Below the pieces are notes generated by a model. It saw only the letters and a program-made list of their open reading frames with translations, did not search any database and was not told the origin of the DNA. A stretch of DNA of 64,000 nucleotides from contig NC_135786.1 of NCBI RefSeq assembly GCF_051106095.1, positions 30,407,001 through 30,471,000 on the forward strand, given 5' to 3'. Positions 55,555 through 64,000 of the stretch are shown here, piece after piece (position 1 is the stretch's first letter; every line of letters begins with the position of its first letter). Both the position numbers and the translations under genes were made by a program. The stretch is from Pogona vitticeps (lineage: Eukaryota; Chordata; Lepidosauria; Squamata; Agamidae).

Positions 55555-55623
55555 CTTCCCTGCAGGGCAGTCCACTAGGATTCTTATGTGAGCAGTAGGA
55601 CTGAAGCCACTGGTAAACAAGAC
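55555..55623 (-). CDS. Candidate 69-bp exon, product unknown
   Basis: On the minus strand a good acceptor (CTCACCTGCTCCTGTTTCAG, ending at 55624) precedes 23 codons reading VLFTSGFSPTAHIRILVDC and PAGK, followed by AAG|GTGATA, a weak donor. The peptide looks like part of an extracellular domain (GFSP...VDCPAGK), with a distant feel of CatSper auxiliary subunits, but I cannot identify it. No neighbouring exon was found, so it may be chance. Confidence 0.25.
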
Positions 55624-56461
55624 CTGAAACAGGAGCAGGTGAGCCAGTGGCTTCCCTCCTTCTGTTTCTGTTATCTTTCTTGCTTTTTCTTGAAGAAGGT
55701 CATTTTAACATTTAAAGCTTTGATTTCCATATTCATTCAGCTGGCATTATGATTGAATATTAAAGTGTCAAGATTAGATATTTTACTTCTGTATGCAAAC
55801 CTCTCTAATATTTCTCTGTCTCCAGAGCCTGAGGGATCACAGTCAGCTCAGTTAGGTCCACTGTGCCATATCGTAAATCAGATGATTACATCTAGGCACT
55901 GGAAAATGTGTCCCTGAATGACAGAGCAAAGCACAGCAATAGTTAACTTTTTCATTTTTCTTCCTTGCTTCTTTACCAAGACAGCAAATGTCTCCTTCCA
56001 ACTCCTCTGGCTGAAGAAGAAGCCTCACACACATACAGCTGTTGTCTCCTTCATGCCTACAGACAGCAGGACGTAGAGCTTTGAACATAAATGTGTCATT
56101 TCCCATTAAAGACCATCACTGGGGCACATGCTGTGCCTAAGCCTGCATGATCTCTGTGAGTTTTCTCAGGGCAATGCACTCAAAAATACATGCTGATTTC
56201 TATAGGCTGTTAAAGAGCAGTGTCTTAGATCATTCTTATCAGTTGAAACACCATGAATGTTACCACATGTGGCAGAGCAGGGTCATGGATTTCTGTTTAC
56301 ACAATAAAAAGCTTTTTATTTTGTGCCCCTTTCTAATAAAACTAACTGTGTGGGACATCATGTTACATAGGAGTGGTTTCAAAAATTGCAAGTAAACCTA
56401 AGATGCAACTGCTATTTAAAAAATAAAACCAATTCATTGAGCTTACACTAGCAGAGTACAT
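55624..56461. other. No recognisable feature
   Basis: AT-rich. If 55555-55623 is an exon, this would be upstream intron. Confidence 0.45.
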
Positions 56462-56580
56462 CCCAGTTACAGTAGGGCAATTTGAATCACTGGAACTTGT
56501 GCAGGAGTTGACTCACTTAATCCATACTGATTCAATGGCCTAGTCTAGTGTGATTTACTACACTGAACAACAGGATTTTG
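56462..56580 (+). repeat. Dispersed repeat R1, copy 2
   Basis: AGTAGGGCAATTTGAATCAC, GGAGTTGACTCA, CTGATTCAATGGCCTAGTC and GATTTACTACACTGAACAAC-AGG follow the same order as in 6540-6672. Class unknown. Confidence 0.5.
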
Positions 56581-56639
56581 GCCAAAGTAGCCACCTTCCT
56601 ATTATACATGTGTGCGTGTTCCCATTGATCCACATACAA

Positions 56640-56700
56640 GCCTTTCATCTGATGAAGACTCATAGAGATGTTAGCTCATAAAAGAGCATCTCAAAGAAGA
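56640..56700 (+). mobile_element. Possible decayed Penelope-like end, group C
   Basis: TTTCATCTGATGAAGACTCA with a later GCTCATAAAAGAGC has the CTGATGA start and a GCTC word, but the stem II hairpin is not convincing. Confidence 0.25.
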
Positions 56701-57258
56701 GGCAAGATTTAAGTCTCCCCAATCCTTCTTGGACTGAAGTTCTCAAACTGAAGTCCAAGCAGCAGAACACAGGAAGCTACCATACACTGGACCAGACCCT
56801 TGTGCTAAGGCCACTTCATTCTGTTGCATAGACCCAATTTTAAGAAGCTCAGGGATGAAATTAGGGAGGTGAGGGAGGGGGAAGGACCACTGTTCTGTAG
56901 ATGATTCATGGTGATGTGTTTTTTGATGCTGTTTCACTTTGCTGTATGGTTCTTAGATTCATGAAGGAAAATGGGGAAAGCTGTTCTGCTTTCTCCCACT
57001 TTCATGTTCTTTGAAACTGGGAGAAATATCCCAGATATAAAGCAATGAATACTTTTCAGTAAATTCTTCAAAAGGAACCTGAAATGAAGTTCTTCCCTGC
57101 ATGCAATGACCAAATTCAGAAGGTACAGCTATTTCTGTGGGAAGAGGATTATGCTGTATCCATCTTTCATATAGTGTAGTTGTGAACAATAAGATGCCCA
57201 CGGGGGGCGGGGGAGAAAGGCAATTGGAACTCAACACTAACACAAAAGAATAACCAGA
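56701..57258. other. No recognisable feature
   Basis: AT-rich with a G-rich patch near 57199-57212. Confidence 0.45.
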
Positions 57259-57331
57259 GATTCATTCATTCATTCATTCATTCATTCATTCATTCATTCA
57301 TTCATTCATTCATTCATTCATTCATTCATTC
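57259..57331. repeat. (ATTC)n microsatellite
   Basis: About 18 uninterrupted ATTC units. Unlike the TAAA arrays, no LINE tail is recognisable beside it, although a CCTCCTTTTCTTC block to its right (57353) could be a very decayed one. Confidence 0.95.
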
Positions 57332-58829
57332 CTTTCTTCAAAATATTTTTACCCTCCTTTTCTTCTTAAAAAGAACCCAAGGCAGCTTTTAAGAAAGTAC
57401 ATAAGCCCTAGAAAGATATATATCTCAGTATTGTTTTCTCACACATTTGTATCTTTTAAATTTCAAGTTTCTACCTTGAGTGGAGGAGAACAATGTATTT
57501 TGTTGTCTTCTTATTTGAGAAATGAATTAGGCAGCATCCTTACCCAAAGGAAATAACAGATCTGTTTGTTCAGTTCAGACTATAAAGGAGACTCTTGAGG
57601 CCTCATAGCAGCTCAGAAAAATATCGGACATCTTTCCATTGTTCTTTTGCAAGAACTTGGATAATTGCTTAGGTAGATTAATATGGAAGAAGATTGAGGA
57701 GCTTCTTCCAAAGAACAGCATTCTTTTATCCACCATAAAGATCATGAGATACATTATATTATGAGGTTTTATCAGGCAATATCTTCTGAAGTGAAAGTCC
57801 CCAGATTGGATGGAGGGGTGTCACGTATGCATCATGATTAGGTAATAAAAAGGAACAAGTAAACTGTCAAGTAGAAGATTGTACACAACAGCTCTCAATA
57901 AAGTTCTACTCCAAATGATAGAAGCAAACCCACCTGTTTCTTTTAGAAATATATAAAAAGCTGATGTATATGTCTTGTGATTTATTGTTTGTATTATTCA
58001 TGCTGAATCATTCTCCACATTTCTTTAATTCCTTTATCTAAAGTTCTCTTTTATTTGTCCTTCTCATGTTCCTTTTCTTTTCTTCCACTGTCAAAACATG
58101 ATTATTTCCTCTTTCCTTCTTATAATCTTGTTTTGTTGCTTTCTCACTCATATAATCTCCAGACCCTACAAGGGGAGAGGGGAGCAGGGCCATTGGTCTG
58201 GGTCCTCATCTGAGGGAGGCCTTATCTCAGTCTAGGTCCTAATGATATGGCTAAATAAAATTATACTGCCATGCATTGTATGAATAAAAGTATTTTGCAT
58301 ACCATTTTAAATATTCAAATGTTTTAACCCCTCTTCCCATTTTACAATGTGAAATACGAGCTCTCAGAGGACCATTCCTCTCCATCTCTGTTACATGTGA
58401 GTGTGAGTGTGTGTGCGCATGTGCATGTGTAAACATGATCCTAAATATGGAGACTAAAATAAAGGGGAAGATAAAGATCAGAGAGGAAAAGTCAGAGAAA
58501 TGCAAATGAAATCAAAGGACAGCCAGAAGTGAGAGTTATGTGTTTTATTACATTTATATCCCACCATTCCTCCAATGACTTCAGAGTGGCATACTACTAC
58601 AACACACTGACTCTTGTGGGATGTCAGTGGGATGTGTGTGCAGAAAAGCAACAGAAGTACAGAGAGAGCAAGGTTTAGAAATTGTTTATAGAGTCTGCTA
58701 TGTTTTAAAAGCAGTCATTCTGACAACTGGAGAAGACAGAAAAAGCAGACGGAAAAGAGAAAAAGTGGGGTTGATCCACACCCACAGGCAGAGCTTTCCT
58801 GAGGTAAGTGCCTAGAGTTTGTTCACTGC
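57332..58829. other. Mostly unassigned; LINE-tail-like word at 58545-58600
   Basis: TTTTATTACATTTATATCCC followed by ACCATTCCTCCAATGAC resembles a reversed LINE 3' tail. A GTGAGTGTGAGTGTGTGTGC tract lies near 58397. The rest is plain. Confidence 0.4.
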
Positions 58830-59072
58830 TTCAAGGAGCCTCATAGCACAGTGGTTACATTGCATTACTGCAGCCAAAACTCTCCTCATGACTCAGATTT
58901 AATCTCAAGTATCTGGCTCAAAGTTCACTCAGACTTCCATCCTTCCAAAGTTGATAAATGGAGTACCTAGTTTCCTGGGGGGAATGTGTAGCTTGCAGAA
59001 TTGAATTGTAAACTGACCAGAGAGTGCTTTAAGCCCTGTGGGGCAGTATATAAGCAGCACAATAAAAAAAAA
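58830..59072 (+). mobile_element. tRNA-derived squamate SINE, near full length
   Basis: A box TAGCACAGTGGTTAC (about 58844), tRNA-like ACTGCAGCCAAAACTCTCC, a weakened B box (CAGATTTAATCTC, near 58893), then the diagnostic body GGCTCAAAGTTCACTCAGAC and CTTCCATCCTTCCAAAG. The end is TTGAATTGTAAACTGACCAG, AGAGTGCTTTAAGC, GTATATAAGCAGCAC and AATAAAAAAAAA. About 240 bases and almost complete. Confidence 0.85.
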
Positions 59073-60168
59073 TTGCTTCATTCTTGACTAGTGTGTGACC
59101 ACATGTCCTCTTTTAGGGAAGACAGACCTCCATTTTCATGATTTCTAGAGGATCCCTTTCTTTCTGAAAATGTCCTCCATTTGAAGGGCTGTACAGTCCA
59201 TGTCCAATTTTGACATAAAGAATCCAAAGGAAGCAGATCAGATACCATAATGTTGCCCATTCATAGTGAGCATCTGGAGAACTCAGTAGGCATGTGTATC
59301 ACTCAATCTTCCCCACTGACATGACATGCATCTTCATTTTGTAATGACATTACAAATATCATTTCTAGTTTTTCACTTGTTCTTAAATGTCTTTTAAAAG
59401 GAGTACATAAGGCAACATTACTGCTTTCTACGATTCAAGCCTTGTAAATATTGGAAAAGACTTTGAGAATATGTAACGGGGGTGTGGCCTGAGACCACCC
59501 TTGAAAAAAGCCCAAATCTGCCACTGAGTAAGTGGCCTCTTTCTGCCTAATGATAGAGACAGCCCTTCATCCTACAAATAATTTCTGTCAGCTTTGTCAT
59601 GTACACAATGCAGAACAAGTTTGAAAACAAATATGGCGGCAATTTCTGTTCATTAAAGGAAGCACTGTGACACAGCAGCCATTTTGAACAGACCGTGAAG
59701 GCAAGCCCAGTACTTGAAAATGGCAGCTGCAGGATTTGAAGCCGACTGGAAAGCCTGAGAGCTCCAGACTGCTGCCAGGCAATCAGCAAAGGTTTCAGGT
59801 TTGGAATCAGCCATCGCTGAAGCTGTGTGTGTAAACCTAATGAGGTTTACAAGCAAAGGATTACATTAATGTATAATGAAGTAAAACATAACAAATATAG
59901 CATTAAAAAAAACACCTCTGCCTCTGCAGGGGATCTCGCCCCTGGTACCAGCAGGTGTAAAACCAACGAAATCTGTTGTGCTACATATGTTTGCAAAAGG
60001 TCTGAATTTGGAGGCAGATGATGATTGGCATGATGTCTGGTTTTGTGAAAGAATGGAACCGGAATGAAGTGGGGGGAATACTTGGCCCTTCCTTCTAATG
60101 AGTTTGGCATAGAAGACAGCTGCTTGCCACTTCTCTTGATTTCATGAGTCTCTCCCTGTTTATTGCAG
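59073..60168. other. No certain feature
   Basis: The GC-richer stretch 59590-59830 contains AATGGCAGCTGCAGG and similar words, but no ends or protein similarity. Confidence 0.45.
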
Positions 60169-60339
60169 ACAGAGCTTGAAATGGGCTCCCTGCCACTGGC
60201 ATATATTTGTGTTGTTCTCTTGGCTGCAGAATTTTATGCTATAAATGGAGATGACCTAGCTGGATTAATTGAAGGCTGTTTGCTCTACAAAGGGGAGCCA
60301 AGTTCCAGAAGAGCCAGAGAGAACAAGACAGAGTTGTAA
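60169..60339 (+). CDS. Candidate small ORF with signal-peptide-like start
   Basis: A CTCCCTGTTTATTGCAG acceptor-like sequence ends at 60168. The following frame reads TELE, then from the ATG at 60181 52 codons to a TAA at 60337-60339: MGSLPLAYICVVLLAAEFYA, INGDDLAGLIEGCLLYKG and a basic KGEPSSRRARENKTEL end. The start looks like a signal peptide and the ATG has G at +4. I do not recognise the product. No donor site or second exon is evident, and short ORFs of this size are frequent by chance. Confidence 0.2.
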   Translation, partial: TELEMGSLPLAYICVVLLAAEFYAINGDDLAGLIEGCLLYKGEPSSRRARENKTEL

Positions 60340-61994
60340 CACATCCATCTAAACTTGTCATGTCATTAAGAATCAACTTTGGTTTGATACATCGTCAAAC
60401 CTATCACTGAGATAGCACACATTCCCATTAGCAATTTGCTCTGCTTTTTGATCTGAAATAGGGCAATAGATGCTCTCCTTGCATGGGCCTGTTCTGCAAA
60501 CATGGGGGTGGGTCTCAGGGTTATGCTCACATAGTAGAAATCATATGTACGTGGGTTTGTGCAGGGCAGCAACTACATATTTTGTTTCACATTTTGTGCA
60601 ATGAATTTATCATGCACATTTCCTTCATTGATTCATTACTGTTCTAGGGTATACTTTTTTTACCAGCATTCTGGCTCAGAGATTCTGTGTTACTTGCTTT
60701 TGAGATCTCTTAATTAAAAATGACTGCAGTGACGGCAAGTCTTATACTCCCCACCCACTGTGAAGTGATACTCAAAGAAAGCTTAAAGCACACTTCTGTA
60801 TCTTTTTTTAGTCCAGTTGCCGCTAACTGCCCACAGGACCCCAACCTTGCAGTACATATTTACTTGGAAGTGTGTCCCACTAAGTTCAGCTGTGCTTGTG
60901 TGCATTTCTCATGGGTTCTATGAGGCTATTTTAAAACTAAATGTTGCAAACACAAATTATAAACTCTATAAGGATTTGCATTTTAAACAGACATAATCCT
61001 GTATTGGATAGCACATATAGTTCCCTAAGTTCAATACATCAACAAGGAAGGATGGAGGAGTGATTTAATGAAGTGTCCAAAACGTTCTTGTTACTCATCA
61101 AGTCAAGAAATTAGTCTTGAAGCAGACAGGTTTCCCAAAACCTTCTCTTGCACTTCCAACGTGAAGAACTCAGCCATTCCAACACTTAAAACCATGAAAT
61201 AAGATAGAAGGACAAGATCACAAAGGCAAAAATACATGTCTTCTTATTCTTACATTAACTCTCCAGGTGATGCTAATCTCTCAGTTTTATGGACCTGGTT
61301 TATTTGTAAGGCATTTTTCCTAAGACATATTTGTCTATGCATTTTATTTAATTAATGCATATCTCCCCATGTCTATAGTATGCTCATGTGTAATTGTTGA
61401 ACAGTGCACCTTTGAACCATCATTTCGCATTTGAAACTGTTCATTTTTTTTTGTGTGCTTTATTTCTCTGACATGCCCTGTCAGCCTCACAAATGTGTGA
61501 ATCCTCAAGGTTAAGTGCATTTCTTCTTGGAAAAAGTCTTCACCAGTGCAAAAATGTTACGATAAAACTTGAGAGGTGCAAATGCTATTTGCTGAGACTG
61601 AAGAATCCAACTAAATCATTTCCCATCCCTAGACTAGAATGTGGGGACCATAACCTGCTGGGTCACATGCTTGTTGTTGGAGCAATGGCCTGAGTTGTTG
61701 GTAGGATGTGTGGCTAAGCCCAGGCATCATGGTGGTCACCATGTGTTCCCTGTAGGCTGCTGGCACAGGGGAGGCTGGAAAGCCAGGTGGCAGGATCTGT
61801 TGCCTCCCACTGGCTGGCCCTAGAAGAGAATGCCTCAGGGCTGGTGGATTGAAGAGACACACGTTTCATTCCAGTGTGCTTCCCTTGCGTAAAAGTGGGA
61901 GTATTGAGGCTCCCAAGCTAGTTTGGATCTCACCAGTTTTCCCTTCCTCCTGTGGCAAAGAAACAACCCAAACTGTCTGTTACACGTGAACTGG
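60340..61994. other. No recognisable feature
   Basis: AT-rich to mixed. The GC-richer patch 61650-61860 has overlapping frames on both strands without recognised similarity. Confidence 0.5.
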
Positions 61995-61999
61995 ATATT

Positions 62000-62078
<79 letters not shown>

Positions 62079-62130
62079 TTTTATATCCCGCCTATCTGGT
62101 CAGTTAAGACCACTCTATGTTATTGCTTTT
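61995..62130 (-). mobile_element. L2-like LINE tail with (TTTA)n expansion
   Basis: About 21 TTTA units (61998-62081), then TATATCCCGCCTATCTGGTC and AGTTAAGACCACTC, the reverse of the GGTCAAGTAGACCAGATAGG end of the 52393 copy. Only the last 50 bases of the LINE are kept. Confidence 0.85.
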
Positions 62131-63539
62131 GTTACTGTGACAAAAAAGGGTATTTGCAGGAACACTGCAAGGAAATAAAAATGTATTTTGAAAATGTCTT
62201 ACACTCCAGATAGAAGGGCAGGAGGGTACTGTGCTGAAACTGATAGCTGCTGTGACCGATCTATTAGCCAGTGGGAATCATTAATACATTATAAACACTA
62301 ATAGGATATGTGTAGCAATACTGAGCAACACTGATTTTCATTTGTTATAGCTGTGCAAAACGAACCTTACTTTTTTAATTTTTTTAAAAAAATAATCAAA
62401 TATAACATAAAAGAATGTAAAGAAGCTAAAACTACACTTTTTAAGACAAAATATGGTGATTTTTCTCTTTTAGCGAGGAATAAAATGTAACTTCAATAAT
62501 GGGGCCATTCCAGTGGCATTGATAAATGGCCACTGTTGGAGTTATTTCAGCCTTGCATGCTGCCTCTGGTGGGTTTGGCTGGGAGGGAACCTTCTGGGCT
62601 GGGGTTTCTGTCAACCAGTCCAGCACCAGCAGTAACCAACTGTTCCTTTTATTCCTCTGATTTTGAACAGAGCTACACCTCTTTGGTTACAAGTCTTTCC
62701 CCCTCTTGTTTAGTCTGCTGGCAGTTATACAGTTATGCTGTTAGTATTCAGTTAGAATGTAGTCTGCAGGAATCTGCTGGAAGCAGTTGGGGCCTGTTGC
62801 TGATTAGTAGTCTTTTTGGGGGGTGGATGGGTACAGTATGCTGTTTAGATCTATTCAACTGAGAGTAAATGAAACCTTTTTCTTACAAATGTCTCAAAGT
62901 GTGTTATTGAGATTAATTGCCAGTTGATGAGATAAAAGGGGGTAGTCTACTCTTGGGAGACTTGAAGCTTATTTTGCTCTACAAGTCCTTGCACGTCTGC
63001 TGTGTAGCTGGAGTACTTTAGCCAAAATTCATAACTCTGCAACAGCCACTACTGCTCAAAGAATGAAACTTATTTCTTTTACATGACAATCTTGTCAACT
63101 CATATTTCCACCGCTCTGTGATACTGAATGTATATATATCTTCTCCAGACTTAATGCATGCTGATGATAATAAAATGTAACTCTGAAACTTTCTTTATAC
63201 ACAGCTGAATCTAAATTGTACAGTGGATTTTGTTACTATTTTTGGTAATACCAGAAAATTCCTTCCCTTTTTAAATGATTTACTAAAACTTTTTTAAAAT
63301 ATCCATTTTCTCCTTTGCATTGGCATTCCTTCAACGTTTGCCTTCAATAAGTCAACAAGAAACCAAATCCATCTAATTGCGTTGATTTAAAGGAGTTTAT
63401 TTACTTGACATCCCACCATTCACCCTGTGGTTCCTGACTGGATAGTTCACCCATCTCATGCCCTTGAAAAAGAAAGAAATAGCAGCCAGGGACAATAGTG
63501 ACACCTATTGAACAAATGCAGGAATAAGTGATACCTTTA
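62131..63539. other. Mostly unassigned
   Basis: At 62690-62930 a poly(A)-signal-like stretch resembles the R/U5 part of an LTR but lacks defined ends. The rest is AT-rich and plain. Confidence 0.4.
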
Positions 63540-63625
63540 TCAGAACACTAAAAAATAAAACTGTCAGTCAACTTGTGTGGGTCAAGTCCACTTCCTCAGT
63601 CTATGCACTGATAGTTTGTGGACTG
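63540..63625 (-). mobile_element. Penelope-like end, group C, decayed core
   Basis: Minus strand: CTGAGGA (63599-63593), A, GTGG, loop, CCAC, then ACAA where GAAA is expected, followed by GTTGACTGACAGTTTTATTT and TTTAGTGTTCTGATAAAGG. Same layout as 46857-46898. Confidence 0.45.
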
Positions 63626-64000
63626 TGCAGAAAAATTATAAACAAGAGACCCAAAAATTCATGGCAGGTGGTTGTGCAAGGTCTGATTCTTAGAGGTGAG
63701 TTAGAAAAAACTCAAGGTGCACTGAATATGTGATTTTCAAACTACACTCCAGGTTGGATATCACAGACACCTAAGCTCCCTAAACAAAGAATCCCCAGGT
63801 AGTTTGCATATACTCTATTGTGCCTTCTTTTTAAACCACAAAGTTCCTATTTGGGTGGGGAACAGTGTACTATTTCAGACCTATTGAACAGTTCAAAACC
63901 ACAATTGCAGGATTTTTCAAACCGCCTGCTTCCGATCATTTATCTGTAACTGAAACACTGAAGCTGAAAAATATTTACAGCAGCCTTATTCTTAAACGCC
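63626..64000. other. No recognisable feature
   Basis: AT-rich to the end of the window. Confidence 0.5.

Noticed and set aside
56640-56700. Fourth good hammerhead core of group C
   Set aside because: CTGATGA is present, but the following bases do not form the expected hairpin and GAAA is missing. Kept only as a weak repeat entry.
61923-62213. 96-codon plus frame rich in FIYLFIYL
   Set aside because: It is a reading of the (TTTA)n array on an L2 tail, not a membrane protein. The same applies to the end of the minus frame 8149-7865.
62690-62930. LTR-like R/U5 sequence with AAATGAAACC and GT-rich downstream part
   Set aside because: No matching ends, promoter or flanking duplication could be found, so I did not list it as an element.

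Overview
The window looks like gene-poor nuclear DNA from a squamate reptile (lizard or snake). The main reason is the repeat mix: RTE-BovB, CR1, L2-like and L1-like LINEs, tRNA-derived SINEs of squamate type, Penelope-like retroelement ends, and hAT and Tigger/mariner-type MITEs, all in AT-rich sequence with little CpG. I cannot name the species. I found no intact host protein-coding gene. The only confidently identified host-derived gene is a processed ferritin heavy chain pseudogene on the minus strand (about 41.0-41.9 kb). It still carries the 5' iron-responsive element, a poly(A) signal and likely target-site repeats. Two short stretches (55555-55623 minus and 60169-60339 plus) have exon-like or ORF-like features but match no protein I recognise.

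Layout. 0-7 kb: CR1, a CR1-tailed SINE, quiet AT-rich sequence with two conserved-element-like patches, a BovB copy and a SINE. 7-16.7 kb: an L1-like remnant split by an L2 tail, several MITEs (one inserted in another), a palindrome, a decayed LINE reverse transcriptase, a long CR1 copy and a Tigger-like MITE. 17.4-21.5 kb: a Penelope-like end, then a GC-rich island holding a decayed hAT transposase followed by four different tandem or duplicated blocks. 24-29.4 kb: CR1, SINE, hAT MITE, a head-to-head Penelope-like insertion and LINE ends. 31.2-36.4 kb is the densest accessory block: L2, BovB, a DIRS/Ngaro-like fossil with tyrosine recombinase and SGNH hydrolase parts, a LINE split by a Tigger-like element, and a large inverted Penelope-like pair with a foreign insert. 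38-49 kb: further Tigger-like elements (one nearly identical to that at 33.9 kb), the ferritin pseudogene, BovB, SINE, L2 and hAT copies. 49-64 kb: L2 tails with microsatellites, a TA-flanked MITE, BovB, LINE and SINE copies, and long quiet stretches.

The observation I rate highest is that several unrelated-looking repeats carry the same motif order: CTGANGA, a short hairpin, GAAA, then a self-complementary tetramer (ACGT or AGCT). This is the layout of the minimal hammerhead ribozymes reported in Penelope-like elements. Copies within the window differ by paired changes that keep the central hairpin. The repeats do not work together with a host pathway. What the window records is a history of nested insertions that allows relative dating.
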